Positions 19,000 to 28,950 of a stretch of DNA of 64,000 nucleotides are shown here, in pieces (the stretch's first letter is position 1; every line of letters begins with the position of its first letter). This DNA is from Clostridium drakei (GTDB lineage: Bacteria > Bacillota > Clostridia > Clostridiales > Clostridiaceae), in assembly GCF_000633595.2 (NCBI RefSeq), contig NZ_JIBU02000019.1, positions 105,749 to 169,748 of the forward strand, written 5' to 3'. Made by a program: the position numbers and the translations under genes. The notes below the pieces were generated by a model. That model saw only the letters and a list, made by a program, of their open reading frames with translations. It did no database searches and was not told the DNA's origin.

Positions 19000-19872
19000 A
19001 TGGAGATACAAGAAAGAAATATGCAGTATTCTAGAGTTTCAGATGCTCAGGATCCTTTTTTGTTAAAAGGGATGAAAGAAGCATTAAAAAGAATTATAAA
19101 GGCAGTAAATGAAAGAGAAAAGATAGTTATTTATGGCTACTATGACTTAGATGGTATAACAGCTGTTTCTTTGTTGTTGCTAGTTTTAAAGTATTTAAAT
19201 GCAGATGTGGAATATGTTGTCCCTGAAAATATGGATGAATATTTTGGTATAGATTCTGATATTATAAAAAACCATGTAAAATTTTTAGGAGCAAAGCTTA
19301 TTATTACAGTAGGGTGTGGAGTGAATTCTGTTTCACAAGTTGAACTCTGTAAGGATCTAGGAATAGATGTAATAATAACTGATTATCATGAATGTTCTAA
19401 GGTACTTCCTGAGACTATTATTGTAAATCCAAATCAAGAAGGCTGTAAATATACTTTTAAAGATTTAACAGCAGTAGGAATAGCATTTAAATTAGCACAA
19501 TCTATATCCATGTATTATCAAATGAAGTGTATAAGTAAATATTTAGATTTAGTTATGATAGGTATAATTTCGAGAAATATAAACTTGACTGGTGAAAATA
19601 AAATTATGGTTAGTCAAGGAATGTATCATTTGAATTATACCAATAATTATGGGCTTAAAGCTTTAATCAAAATCCATAATATTGTAAATATAAATAAAGA
19701 AAGCATATGTAAATTAGCATATAATATTGTACCAGTATCAAAGAGTATTAGAAATGTAGATAATGCAAGAATAGCGGTAGAATTGTTTACCACTGCTAGT
19801 ATGGATAGAGCTGAGCAGATAGCAAAATATTTAAAAAATGAAACTAAAGGAAATGAGTTGTGCATTTCTTGA
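19000..19872 (+). CDS. Short RecJ-like DHH-family protein with substituted metal ligands
   Basis: A 290-residue protein that aligns by eye to the N-terminal DHH domain of RecJ but lacks the DHHA1 and OB domains of full-length RecJ (about 560-800 residues). Motif I reads GYYDLDG (family GDYDVDG). Motif II reads TVGCGVNS (family TVDCGIS). Motif III reads ITDYHE (family ITDHHE). NPNQEGCKYTFKDLTAVGIAFKLAQ follows as in RecJ. Two expected metal ligands, the motif II Asp and the first DHH His, are replaced, so nuclease activity is doubtful. It sits at the secF-apt position where other clostridia carry recJ. ATG 19000 follows GGAGG; an ATG at 18970 lies upstream of this site. Confidence 0.85.
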   Translation: MEIQERNMQYSRVSDAQDPFLLKGMKEALKRIIKAVNEREKIVIYGYYDLDGITAVSLLLLVLKYLNADVEYVVPENMDEYFGIDSDIIKNHVKFLGAKLIITVGCGVNSVSQVELCKDLGIDVIITDYHECSKVLPETIIVNPNQEGCKYTFKDLTAVGIAFKLAQSISMYYQMKCISKYLDLVMIGIISRNINLTGENKIMVSQGMYHLNYTNNYGLKALIKIHNIVNINKESICKLAYNIVPVSKSIRNVDNARIAVELFTTASMDRAEQIAKYLKNETKGNELCIS

Positions 19873-19979
19873 AAGGTATTTAAAATTTTTGATATATGTC
19901 AATAATTAATAAATAATATGAAAATTACAAATTAAGGTATATAATATAATTGTATTTATCATTAAGGGGGAGAATATAC

Positions 19980-20498
19980 GTGGACTTGAAGGAAAAGGTA
20001 AGAGTAATAGATGGTTTTCCAAAAGAAGGAATAAGTTTTAAAGATGTAACTACTTTATTGCAGGATAAAGATGCATTTAAATACACTGTGGATAAAATTG
20101 TAGAGTATTTAAAGGACAAGAAAATTGATGTGGTGGTTGGCCCTGAAGCCAGAGGGTTTCTATTTGGAGCACCAGTAGCATATGCCTTAGGAGCTGGATT
20201 TGTACCTATAAGAAAAAAAGGAAAACTTCCATATGACACTATTAGTGTAAATTATGATTTAGAATATGGCAGCGACGAATTAGAGATACATAAAGATAGC
20301 ATAAAGAAAAATCAAAGAATTGCCATAGTAGATGACTTATTAGCTACAGGAGGAACTATTGGTTCTGTTGCTAAATTGGTAGAACAACTAGGTGGAGAAG
20401 TTGTAACTGTGGATTTTGTCATGGAATTAACTGATTTAAATGGAAGAGAAAAGTTAAAAAAATACGATATAATGTCTTTAATTAAATACAATGTTTAA
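19980..20498 (+). CDS. apt: Adenine phosphoribosyltransferase
   Basis: Converts adenine plus PRPP to AMP. The 172-residue protein starts [20 protein letters not shown] and has [30 protein letters not shown] and the PRPP loop [18 protein letters not shown] 19980 is chosen over the in-frame TTG 19950 because AAGGGGG lies about 10 bases before it and the family length fits. relA follows after a hairpin. Confidence 0.98.
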   Translation: MDLKEKVRVIDGFPKEGISFKDVTTLLQDKDAFKYTVDKIVEYLKDKKIDVVVGPEARGFLFGAPVAYALGAGFVPIRKKGKLPYDTISVNYDLEYGSDELEIHKDSIKKNQRIAIVDDLLATGGTIGSVAKLVEQLGGEVVTVDFVMELTDLNGREKLKKYDIMSLIKYNV

Positions 20499-20503
20499 AT
20501 AAA

Positions 20504-20532
20504 TTGCAACTTTCTACAGTATATAATATAAT
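20504..20532 (+). promoter_or_regulatory. Putative sigma-A promoter of relA
   Basis: TTGCAA at 20504-20509, 17 bases, then a perfect TATAAT at 20527-20532, upstream of the apt-relA hairpin. Confidence 0.55.
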
Positions 20533-20545
20533 ATTAATAAAAAAT

Positions 20546-20576
20546 AATGGCTGGTTTTTAACCAGCCATTGATTTT
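20546..20576 (+). terminator. Hairpin between apt and relA
   Basis: AATGGCTGGT / ACCAGCCATT with a 5-base loop, followed by GATTTT. It can end apt transcripts. Because a possible relA promoter lies upstream of it, it could also be part of the relA leader. Confidence 0.65.
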
Positions 20577-20596
20577 AGAGGAGTAGGAGTAGTAGC

Positions 20597-22771
20597 ATGC
20601 TAAAAAAATTAATAGGAAAAATAGACAAAAATTGCATTAATGTAGATAAAAAAATGGTAGAAAAGGCTTATAATTTAGCTGATGAGGCACATAAAAAACA
20701 AAAAAGAGAATCCGGAGAACCGTATATAATGCACCCTGTAGAAGTAGCATGCATATTAGCTGAGATGGGCATGGATACTAGTACCATAACAGCAGGACTA
20801 CTCCACGATGTAATAGAAGATACGGAATATACTTATGAAGATATTTGTAATGAGTTTAGTGTAGAAGTTGCAAATTTAGTTGATGGTGTAACTAAACTTG
20901 GGAAAATACAGTATAAAACAAAAGAAGAACAGCAGGCAGATAATGTTAGAAAGATGCTTCTTGCTATGGCAAAGGATATAAGAGTCATACTTATAAAATT
21001 GGCAGATAGAATGCATAATATGAGAACTTTAAAGTATATGCCTGTAGAAAAACAAAAGGAAAAAGCTAAGGAAACCTTTGATATATATGCTCCACTTGCT
21101 CATAGATTAGGTATGTCAAAAATAAAATGGGAATTGGAAGATTTAGCATTTAGATATATAAATCCTAATGAATATTATTTTATAGTAAGAAAGATTTCAG
21201 AAAAAAGAGAAGAAAGAGAAGAATATATAGGTGAAGTAATACAGCAGCTTGAAAACAATTTAGATAGGGCTGGAATATCATCAGAGATAGATGGAAGACC
21301 GAAACATTTTTATAGTATATATAGAAAGATGGTTAATAAAAATAAGACTATAGATCAAATTTTTGATTTGACAGCAGTTAGAATACTTGTAGAAACTGTA
21401 AAGGATTGTTATGCTGCATTAGGAATAGTACATACTATATATAAGCCTATACCAGGCAGATTTAAGGATTATATTGCTATGCCTAAACCCAATATGTATC
21501 AATCACTTCATTCTACAGTTATAGGACCTCAAGGAAAACCATTTGAAATACAAATTAGAACCTTTGCAATGCATAAAACTGCTGAATATGGTATAGCTGC
21601 TCATTGGAAGTATAAAGAAGGAGTAGAAACAGCAGATGATATAGATAAAAAACTTACATGGCTTAGAGAAATATTGGAATGGCAGAGAGAAACTTCAGAT
21701 GCGGAAGAATTTATGGAAGGGTTTAAAATAGACTTGTTTTCTGATGAGGTATTTGTATTTACTCCAAAAGGTACTGTGATAAACTTACCTTATGAGGCAA
21801 CCCCAATAGACTTTGCTTATAAAATTCATACAGACATAGGAAATAGGTGTATAGGAGCAAAAGTAAGTGGAAAAATGGTTCCTCTTGATTATCATTTAAA
21901 GACAGGAGAAATTGTTGAAGTATTGGCATCAACTACACCAAAAGGTCCAAGTATAGATTGGCTCAGTATTGTCAAAAGTAATCAAGCTAAGAGTAAAATA
22001 AGAGCTTGGTTCAAAAAAGCAAAAAGAGAAGAAAATATAGTAAAAGGTAAGGATTTACTTGAAAAAGAAACTAAGAAACAAGGATATAATTTTGGAGAAT
22101 TTGCTAAAGGTGAAATACTAGAAACTACACTTAAAAGATATAATATGAATTCTATAGATGATTTGTATGCAGCGGTAGGGGTTGGAGCTATTATTCAATC
22201 TAATGTGGTTTTGAAGTTAAAAGAGCTTTACTTAAAAAACAATAAACATGAAGTTGACGATTGGAAAGCAGTAGAAGAACAATTAAATAAAAATAGTAAG
22301 CAAAATAAACCAAAGAAAGATCAGCCAGGCATAATAGTAAAAGGTGAAAGTAACTTACTTGTAAGATTTGCAAAATGCTGCAATCCAGTTCCAGGTGATG
22401 AGATAGTTGGTTATATAACTAAGGGGAGAGGTGTCTCAATTCACAGAAAAGACTGTAAGAATGTGGACTTTTTATTAAAAAATGAAGATAATAAGTTGGT
22501 TGAAGTAAGTTGGGGAAGACCTAAGGGAGCTGAATATATAGCTGAAATTGAAATTAGTGCAGAGGATAGAGAAGGAATATTGGCAGAGGCTATGGAAATT
22601 ATAAGTAATAGCAATACTTATTTATATGCTGTAAATGCAAAGCCTCCTAAAAATGGAATTGCCACTATAAATATAAAGTTAAAAATATCTAGTATAGATG
22701 ATTTAAAGCTTGTTATGAAAAAGATAAAGAGAATCAGAAATGTTATTGATGTTTATAGAACTAAAAATTAA
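20597..22771 (+). CDS. relA: Bifunctional (p)ppGpp synthetase/hydrolase
   Basis: Rel/SpoT enzyme of the stringent response, 724 residues. The N-terminal HD hydrolase (HPVEVACILAEMGMD, GLLHDVIEDT, LADRMHNMRTL) is intact. The synthetase domain follows, with DLTAVRILV and PKPNMYQSLHSTV and the RFKDYIA segment. Then come the TGS domain (FVFTPKGTVINLPYEATPID), a zinc-finger-like CCNPVPGDEIVGYITKGRG region and the C-terminal ACT domain. All catalytic blocks are present, so both synthesis and hydrolysis are expected. ATG follows GAGGAGTAGGAG. dtd follows after 27 bases. Confidence 0.98.
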   Translation: MLKKLIGKIDKNCINVDKKMVEKAYNLADEAHKKQKRESGEPYIMHPVEVACILAEMGMDTSTITAGLLHDVIEDTEYTYEDICNEFSVEVANLVDGVTKLGKIQYKTKEEQQADNVRKMLLAMAKDIRVILIKLADRMHNMRTLKYMPVEKQKEKAKETFDIYAPLAHRLGMSKIKWELEDLAFRYINPNEYYFIVRKISEKREEREEYIGEVIQQLENNLDRAGISSEIDGRPKHFYSIYRKMVNKNKTIDQIFDLTAVRILVETVKDCYAALGIVHTIYKPIPGRFKDYIAMPKPNMYQSLHSTVIGPQGKPFEIQIRTFAMHKTAEYGIAAHWKYKEGVETADDIDKKLTWLREILEWQRETSDAEEFMEGFKIDLFSDEVFVFTPKGTVINLPYEATPIDFAYKIHTDIGNRCIGAKVSGKMVPLDYHLKTGEIVEVLASTTPKGPSIDWLSIVKSNQAKSKIRAWFKKAKREENIVKGKDLLEKETKKQGYNFGEFAKGEILETTLKRYNMNSIDDLYAAVGVGAIIQSNVVLKLKELYLKNNKHEVDDWKAVEEQLNKNSKQNKPKKDQPGIIVKGESNLLVRFAKCCNPVPGDEIVGYITKGRGVSIHRKDCKNVDFLLKNEDNKLVEVSWGRPKGAEYIAEIEISAEDREGILAEAMEIISNSNTYLYAVNAKPPKNGIATINIKLKISSIDDLKLVMKKIKRIRNVIDVYRTKN

Positions 22772-22798
22772 ATTTATAATGCTTAAGGAGTGATTTTA

Positions 22799-23248
22799 AT
22801 GCGTGCTGTAGTACAGAGGGTTAAGTATTCTAAGGTAGAAATAAATGGAGAAGTAGTTGGAGAAATAAATAAAGGTTTAAATGTTTTACTTGGGATATCA
22901 AGGGAAGATACACAGGAACATATAACTTATTTAAAAGACAAAATTTTAAATTTGAGGATATTTGAAGATGAGAATGGAAAATTGAATAAGTCTCTTCTAG
23001 ATGTAGGAGGAGAATTATTAATAATATCACAATTTACTTTATATGGAGATTGTAGAAAAGGCAGAAGACCAAGTTTTATAGAAGCATTAGGTGGCGATGA
23101 GGCAGAAAAAATGTATGAGGAATTTGTGAGACAATGTAGAGAAACTGTACCTAAGGTGGAGACAGGAAGATTTGGTGCAGACATGTTAGTAAGTATAGAA
23201 AATGATGGTCCCGTTACGTTAATGATAGATAGTAATAAAACTTTTTAA
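22799..23248 (+). CDS. dtd: D-aminoacyl-tRNA deacylase
   Basis: Removes D-amino acids wrongly loaded on tRNA. The 149-residue protein starts [21 protein letters not shown] and carries the SQFTLYGD motif and the Gly-cisPro motif [11 protein letters not shown] that lines the active site. AAGGAG at 22785-22790 places the start at ATG 22799. It is co-directional with relA and the metallo-hydrolase gene, and the same order occurs in other clostridia. Confidence 0.98.
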   Translation: MRAVVQRVKYSKVEINGEVVGEINKGLNVLLGISREDTQEHITYLKDKILNLRIFEDENGKLNKSLLDVGGELLIISQFTLYGDCRKGRRPSFIEALGGDEAEKMYEEFVRQCRETVPKVETGRFGADMLVSIENDGPVTLMIDSNKTF

Positions 23249-23271
23249 ATGTAAAGAAGGAGGTTATATCA

Positions 23272-23877
23272 ATGTCAATGAAAATAAAAAGAATTCCTGC
23301 GGGAGTTTATGCGGCAAACTGTTATATAGTAATAGATGAAGAAACTAAAGATTGTGTTGTAATGGACCCAGGTGGAGATGAAGAAGATTTAATAAAAGCG
23401 ATAAAAAAAGAAAATGTTCAGGTTAAATATATATTGCTTACTCATGGTCATGCAGATCATACTGGTGCTGCACTAAGGTTAAAAAAAGATTTTAATTCAC
23501 CTTTATGCATAAGTAGTGAAGATTATGAGCTAATAAGTAAAGGTGCATTTATGTATGGAGACATTGTTAATAATATAGATCAATATATAAAAGAGGGAGA
23601 TATTTTTAAGGTTGGAAATATGGATATAAAATGTATTCATACGCCAGGACATACGCCAGGAGGAGTTTGTTTCTTAATTAAAGATTCAGTGTTTACAGGA
23701 GATACATTATTTGCAGGTTCTATAGGAAGAACAGATTTTCAAGGAGGAAATTTTGATGCAATAATAAAGAGCATTAAAGAAAAACTTATGGTATTAGGTG
23801 ATGAAATTAAAGTTTTTCCGGGTCATGGACCAGAAAGTACTATAGGAAAAGAAAGATTACACAATCCATTTTTATAG
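23272..23877 (+). CDS. MBL-fold metallo-hydrolase (glyoxalase II-like)
   Basis: A 201-residue metallo-beta-lactamase-fold hydrolase. The metal motif is LTHGHADHTGA (residues about 61-71), with the later ligands in HTPGHTPGGVC, FTGDTLFAG and VFPGHGPES. The length matches the YcbL/glyoxalase II-like group that hydrolyses thioesters such as S-lactoylglutathione analogues; the true substrate is unknown, since clostridia usually lack glutathione. AAGGAGG precedes the ATG. A terminator follows. Confidence 0.92.
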   Translation: MSMKIKRIPAGVYAANCYIVIDEETKDCVVMDPGGDEEDLIKAIKKENVQVKYILLTHGHADHTGAALRLKKDFNSPLCISSEDYELISKGAFMYGDIVNNIDQYIKEGDIFKVGNMDIKCIHTPGHTPGGVCFLIKDSVFTGDTLFAGSIGRTDFQGGNFDAIIKSIKEKLMVLGDEIKVFPGHGPESTIGKERLHNPFL

Positions 23878-23888
23878 AGTTTACTTGG

Positions 23889-23914
23889 TGGAGAATTTTT
23901 AATTCTCCATTTTT
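23889..23914 (+). terminator. Rho-independent terminator
   Basis: TGGAGAATT / AATTCTCCA with a TTT loop, followed by TTTTT, after the MBL-fold gene and 20 bases before hemZ. Confidence 0.8.
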
Positions 23915-23934
23915 AAAGAGGAGAATATGTAGTA

Positions 23935-25365
23935 ATGAAAATTAAAGTAAAATTGAATAACATGGATTATAGATATGATGTATACCATATGATCAGCATG
24001 TTTTATAAATTTTTAGAAATAAGTTTTGTAGAAGATCAGTGGGATATTTGCATAGAAATCCAACAAAACAGCATTAATATTTTACAACAAGATGAAATAA
24101 AAACATTTAAATTTTTAAATGGAGAAACTGTAAAATCAGGAATTAAAAAGGCAATTTTTAAATATTTACATAAAAAAACTGGAAAAGAACTTCCTTGGGG
24201 AACTTTAATAGGTATAAGACCAAGCAAGATAGCTTTAGAGCTGATAGACCAAGGGAAAGATGATGAATATATAATTAATTATTTTAGTGAACATTCTCTT
24301 GTAAAGAAAAACAAGGCAGAACTTTGCATTAATATAGCAAAATCAGAAAAAAGTTTGGTTAACAAGGATAAAAATACCATTAGTGTATATGTTGGTATGC
24401 CATTTTGTCCAACAAGGTGTCTTTATTGTTCATTCACTTCCAATCCTATCAAGGGATGCAAAAATATAGTGGAACCATATTTAAAAAGTTTGTGTTATGA
24501 AATAGAAAAGACAGCAGAATACATAAGAACAAAAGGACTTAAAATTCAATGTGTATATTTTGGAGGAGGAACGCCTACTTCAATTAATGATGAACAATTT
24601 GAAAAAATTATGGAACATATATATAATAGTTTTATACGCAAAAATAGTATAGAAGAATTTACAGTAGAATGTGGTAGACCAGATAGTATAACTTCAAGCA
24701 AGCTGAATACTATGAAAAAATATAATGTTCACAGAATTAGTATAAATCCTCAAACTATGAATGATGATACTTTAAAGCTTATAGGCAGAAAACATACTGT
24801 TCAAGATGTAATAGATAAATTTAGAATGGCAAGAGAGTTTGGTTTTAATCATATAAATATGGATATTATAGTAGGGCTTCCTGGTGAAGTATTAAAGCAT
24901 GTAAAGAAGACTTGTGAGGAGATATCAAAACTTTCTCCTGATAGTATAACTGTACATGGTATGTCTGTAAAAAGAGCTTCTAAGCTCCATGAAAATATAG
25001 TGAATAATATAGAATTTTCTATTCCAGAGCAAGAAGAATTAAATTTAATGTATGAGGAGACAGTTAAGTTAGCTGAAAAATTAAATATTAAACCATATTA
25101 TATGTATAGACAGAAAAACATGGTTGGTAATATGGAGAATATAGGATATGCAAATCCTTCTAAAGAAGGATTATATAACATTCAAATTATTGAAGAAGTT
25201 CAAACTATTATTGCCTGTGGAGCAGATGCTGCCACTAAAGTTGTATTTTTGGATGAAAATAGAATAGAAAGACATGCAAATGTTAAGGATGTAAGGGAAT
25301 ACATAAATAGAACAGAGGAAATGGTGAACAAGAAAATTAAACTTTTAAATACACGATATAAATAA
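23935..25365 (+). CDS. hemZ: Coproporphyrinogen III dehydrogenase-type radical SAM protein HemZ
   Basis: A 476-residue radical SAM enzyme of the HemN/HemZ family. The cluster motif is MPFCPTRCLYCSF (C-x3-C-x2-C, near residue 160), preceded by a HemZ-specific N-terminal domain with ELPWGTLIGIRPSK. VYFGGGTPTS follows the cluster. The last section (YMYRQKNMVGNMENIGYA) is characteristic of HemZ. The family is annotated as oxygen-independent coproporphyrinogen dehydrogenase, though biochemical proof for HemZ is thinner than for HemN. It directly precedes hisS-aspS as in many clostridia. Confidence 0.93.
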   Translation: MKIKVKLNNMDYRYDVYHMISMFYKFLEISFVEDQWDICIEIQQNSINILQQDEIKTFKFLNGETVKSGIKKAIFKYLHKKTGKELPWGTLIGIRPSKIALELIDQGKDDEYIINYFSEHSLVKKNKAELCINIAKSEKSLVNKDKNTISVYVGMPFCPTRCLYCSFTSNPIKGCKNIVEPYLKSLCYEIEKTAEYIRTKGLKIQCVYFGGGTPTSINDEQFEKIMEHIYNSFIRKNSIEEFTVECGRPDSITSSKLNTMKKYNVHRISINPQTMNDDTLKLIGRKHTVQDVIDKFRMAREFGFNHINMDIIVGLPGEVLKHVKKTCEEISKLSPDSITVHGMSVKRASKLHENIVNNIEFSIPEQEELNLMYEETVKLAEKLNIKPYYMYRQKNMVGNMENIGYANPSKEGLYNIQIIEEVQTIIACGADAATKVVFLDENRIERHANVKDVREYINRTEEMVNKKIKLLNTRYK

Positions 25366-25389
25366 GTTGAAATAAAGGGAGGTATTAGA

Positions 25390-26637
25390 ATGAATATACA
25401 AGCACCAAAGGGTACTAAGGATATGCTGCCAAAGGATGCTTACAAATGGCATTACGTTGAAAATAAATTTAGAGAACTTTCAGAGCAATATGGAATAAAA
25501 GAAATAAGAACTCCTATGTTTGAGAATACAGAACTGTTTACAAGAGGAGTAGGTGAAACTACTGATGTTGTTCAAAAAGAAATGTATACATTTGAAGATA
25601 AGGGCGGAAGAAGTATTACTTTAAAGCCTGAAGGAACGGCACCATCAGTAAGAGCGTTTATTGAAAGCAGTCTTTATAATGAAGCACAGCCAACAAAGCT
25701 TTATTACTTTGTTCCTGCTTTTAGATATGAAAATGTTCAAAAAGGTAGATTAAGACAATTTCATCAATATGGAGTAGAGATATTTGGGTCACAAGAAGCA
25801 TCAATAGATGCTGAAGGTATAAGTATAGCAATGAGAGCATTAGATGAATTAGGACTTAAGAATTTAAGCTTAAATATAAACAGTTTAGGATGTCCAGATT
25901 GTAGAAAGAAATTTAATGATGCATTAAAAAGCTTTCTAAAAGAAAATTATGATAATCTATGCCCTACTTGTAAATCAAGATTTGAAAGAAATCCAATGAG
26001 AATACTTGATTGCAAAGAGGAAAAGTGTAAAAAGATAGCTAAAAATGCACCAACTATATTAGATTATATATGTGATGATTGTAAAAATCACTTTGAAGAA
26101 TTGAAAAAATATCTAGATGCCATTGGAATTAAGTATACAATCGATCCTTATATAGTAAGAGGATTGGATTATTATACAAAGACTGTTTTTGAAATAATAT
26201 ATAACGATTTAACAGTTTGTGGTGGTGGAAGATATGATAAGCTCATTGAAGAGTTAGGTGGACCAGATATGCCTGCTTTTGGATTTGCTACGGGTTTAGA
26301 AAGACTTATTATGACTTTGGAATCAGAAGGAATAGAAATACCTAGATCTGATTATATGGATTTGTATGTAAGTACCATGGGCGGCGATGCCAAAATAGAA
26401 GCTTTTAAAATAGTAAATGATTTAAGAGCAAAAGGATTAAAATGTGATTCTGATCATATGAATAGAAGTGTAAAAGCTTCCATGAAGTATGCAAACAAAA
26501 TAGGTGTTAAATTTACAGTTGTGCTAGGCGAAAATGAATTACAAGCTGGTACAGCAAAATTGAAGAGAATGGAAGATGGACAGCAGTTTGAAGTCGATTT
26601 AAAAAATTTAGATAGCATTGTTAAGATAATAAAATAA
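25390..26637 (+). CDS. hisS: Histidyl-tRNA synthetase
   Basis: Class II synthetase, 415 residues. Motif 1 region is [15 protein letters not shown], motif 2 is [20 protein letters not shown], and the histidine-binding segment is [13 protein letters not shown]. The C-terminal anticodon domain is complete ([16 protein letters not shown] onward). The insertion domain carries several CxxC pairs (CPDC, CPTC, CDDC), common in Firmicutes HisRS. GGGAGG precedes the ATG. There is no T-box in the 24-base gap upstream. aspS follows after 45 bases. Confidence 0.98.
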   Translation: MNIQAPKGTKDMLPKDAYKWHYVENKFRELSEQYGIKEIRTPMFENTELFTRGVGETTDVVQKEMYTFEDKGGRSITLKPEGTAPSVRAFIESSLYNEAQPTKLYYFVPAFRYENVQKGRLRQFHQYGVEIFGSQEASIDAEGISIAMRALDELGLKNLSLNINSLGCPDCRKKFNDALKSFLKENYDNLCPTCKSRFERNPMRILDCKEEKCKKIAKNAPTILDYICDDCKNHFEELKKYLDAIGIKYTIDPYIVRGLDYYTKTVFEIIYNDLTVCGGGRYDKLIEELGGPDMPAFGFATGLERLIMTLESEGIEIPRSDYMDLYVSTMGGDAKIEAFKIVNDLRAKGLKCDSDHMNRSVKASMKYANKIGVKFTVVLGENELQAGTAKLKRMEDGQQFEVDLKNLDSIVKIIK

Positions 26638-26682
26638 CTTAATTTTAACTAACCAAATACAAGGAATACTGGAGGAGAAAAA

Positions 26683-28458
26683 ATGGGAGAAGCATTAAGA
26701 GGACTTAAGAGAACCATTATGTGTGGTGAATTAAGAGAAACTCATGTAGGTAACAAATATACTGTTATGGGATGGGTTCAAAGAAGAAGAAATTTAGGCG
26801 GACTTGAATTTGTTGATTTAAGAGATAGATCAGGAATACTTCAAGTAGTTTTTGGAGAAGAAATAAATAAGGAAGCTTTTGAAAAAGCAAATACTGTTAG
26901 ATCAGAGTATTGTATAGCTGTAACAGGAACTTTAGTTAAAAGAGAAGCTGCTAATAAAGATCTTCCTACAGGTATGGTGGAATTAAAGGGAGAAAGCATT
27001 AAGATTTTATCAGAATCAGAAACACCTCCTATATACATAAAAGAAAATTTAGATGCAGCTGAAAATATAAGATTAAAATATAGATATCTTGATCTTAGAA
27101 GACCTGATATGCAAAGAATATTTATGATAAGACATAAAGCGGCTAAAGTAGTTAGAGATTTTCTAGATGAAAATGGATTTCTTGAAATGGAGACTCCTAT
27201 ATTAGGAAAGAGTACACCAGAAGGAGCTAGAGATTATCTTGTTCCAAGTAGAAATTTCCCAGGAAAGTTTTATGCATTACCTCAATCACCACAACTTTTT
27301 AAACAACTTTTAATGGTTTCAGGTTATGATAGATATTTCCAAATAGCAAAATGCTTCAGAGATGAAGATTTAAGAGCAAATAGACAACCAGAATTCACTC
27401 AAATAGATATGGAACTATCTTTTGTAGAAGAAAATGATGTTATGGAGCTAAATGAAAGATTAGTTCAAAAGGTATTTAAAGAAATTTCAGGAGTTGATGT
27501 TAAGCTTCCAATAGAAAGAATGCCTTATAAGGTAGCTATGGAAAAATACGGAAGTGACAAGCCAGATTTAAGATTTGGCATGGAAATAAATGACATAAGT
27601 GAAACTGTAAAAGATATAGATTTTAAAGTATTCCAGGATGCACTAGCAAATGGTGGATCAGTAAGAGCTATAAAAGTTCAAAATTGTGCTGCTATGGGAA
27701 GAAAACAAATTGATAAATTAGTTGATTTCGTAAAAACTTATGGAGCTAAGGGACTAGTTTGGGTAGCATATAAGGAAGATGAAATAAAATCTTCTATAGC
27801 TAAATTTATGAATGAAGAACAGACTAAAGCGGTACTTGATAAAATACAAGCTGAAGTTGGTGATTTAGTACTTATAGTAGCAGATAAAAATAGTGTTGTA
27901 TTCCAAAGCTTAGGAGCTTTAAGACTTCATATGGCAAAGGAAACAGGAATATTGCAAAATAACAATGAGTATAGATTTGTTTGGGTAACTGAGTTCCCAT
28001 TATTCTCATACAATGAAGAAGAACAAAGATTCCAGGCAGAGCACCATCCATTCACAGCACCTATGGATGATGACATTCAGTACTTGGAAAGTGATCCAGG
28101 AAAAGTTAGAGCTAAGGCTTATGACATCGTACTAAATGGAGAAGAATTAGGTGGAGGAAGTATAAGAATACATGATATAAAATTACAGGAAAAAATGCTT
28201 AAAGTTTTAGGATTTACAGAAGAACGTGCTTGGGATAGCTTTGGATTCTTACTTGAAGCATTTAAATTTGGTGCACCACCACATGGAGGACTTGCATATG
28301 GCCTTGATAGAATGATCATGTTCCTTGCAGGTACAGAAAATATAAAGGATGTAATTGCATTCCCTAAAAATCAAAATGCATTTTGTCCTTTAACGGAAGC
28401 TCCAAATGTAGTAGATGAAATGCAATTAAAGGAACTTGGTGTAAATATTAACAATTAA
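26683..28458 (+). CDS. aspS: Aspartyl-tRNA synthetase
   Basis: Class IIb synthetase of bacterial type, 591 residues. The N-terminal OB anticodon-binding domain (VMGWVQRRRNLGGLEFVDLRD) leads into the catalytic core with FLEMETPILGKSTPEGARDY, FRDEDLRANRQPEFTQIDME and GGLAYGLDRMIM. The GAD insertion between motifs 2 and 3 is present, as in bacterial enzymes. Whether it is discriminating for tRNA-Asp or also charges tRNA-Asn cannot be settled by eye. GGAGG precedes the ATG. A strong terminator follows. Confidence 0.98.
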   Translation: MGEALRGLKRTIMCGELRETHVGNKYTVMGWVQRRRNLGGLEFVDLRDRSGILQVVFGEEINKEAFEKANTVRSEYCIAVTGTLVKREAANKDLPTGMVELKGESIKILSESETPPIYIKENLDAAENIRLKYRYLDLRRPDMQRIFMIRHKAAKVVRDFLDENGFLEMETPILGKSTPEGARDYLVPSRNFPGKFYALPQSPQLFKQLLMVSGYDRYFQIAKCFRDEDLRANRQPEFTQIDMELSFVEENDVMELNERLVQKVFKEISGVDVKLPIERMPYKVAMEKYGSDKPDLRFGMEINDISETVKDIDFKVFQDALANGGSVRAIKVQNCAAMGRKQIDKLVDFVKTYGAKGLVWVAYKEDEIKSSIAKFMNEEQTKAVLDKIQAEVGDLVLIVADKNSVVFQSLGALRLHMAKETGILQNNNEYRFVWVTEFPLFSYNEEEQRFQAEHHPFTAPMDDDIQYLESDPGKVRAKAYDIVLNGEELGGGSIRIHDIKLQEKMLKVLGFTEERAWDSFGFLLEAFKFGAPPHGGLAYGLDRMIMFLAGTENIKDVIAFPKNQNAFCPLTEAPNVVDEMQLKELGVNINN

Positions 28459-28950
28459 ATTTTAAAAAATGATTTTTTAATAAATTATTTTTTTAACATA
28501 ACTTTATCATAGAAAATAAGTAATATATAGCTATAAAATTTAGGATAATAAACCTAAATTTTATAGTTTTTTTTAATTTTATATAAAATTTCTGATAGAT
28601 TGAATTTCAAAAGTAAAGTATTTAGGTAGGATAAATTCTGATTTTATGCTTAATGAAGAGGTTGAATGGTGAAAGTTAAGTAACAGCAGTTTATTTGGTT
28701 GAAAAACTCTGAATTTTCAGTTAATTCCAAAGTTGCAAAAAACATTAAATTATAATATCATATTATATTATATAGAATAATTTAGATATAAGTAAATTTA
28801 ATAACATTATTGTAAATTATTCATAATATATGTTAAAAATTTAATTTAGGTCTAGGTCGGAGGTGTCTATTATGCTGTAATAAATATTAACAATATTTAA
28901 AAAATAGAAAAAAATATTTCAATTTGAAATGTTTTTTAGGAGGTAAAAAC
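28459..28950. other. Intergenic region aspS to permease
   Basis: 492 bases. It holds the aspS terminator (28531-28574). Further on, a good ribosome-binding site (CGGAGGTG, about 28858-28865) is followed by ATG CTG TAA at 28872-28880, a two-codon frame. No known riboswitch or T-box motif is recognisable. Confidence 0.5.
28531..28574 (+). terminator. Rho-independent terminator after aspS
   Basis: CTATAAAATTTAGG / CCTAAATTTTATAG perfect 14-bp stem followed by a run of T. Confidence 0.92.

Noticed and set aside
28575..28857. Possible riboswitch or T-box before the permease or synthetase genes
   Set aside because: I looked for the conserved T-box GGTGGNACCGCG-like segment and known amino acid riboswitch cores and found none, and the hisS and aspS gaps are too short.
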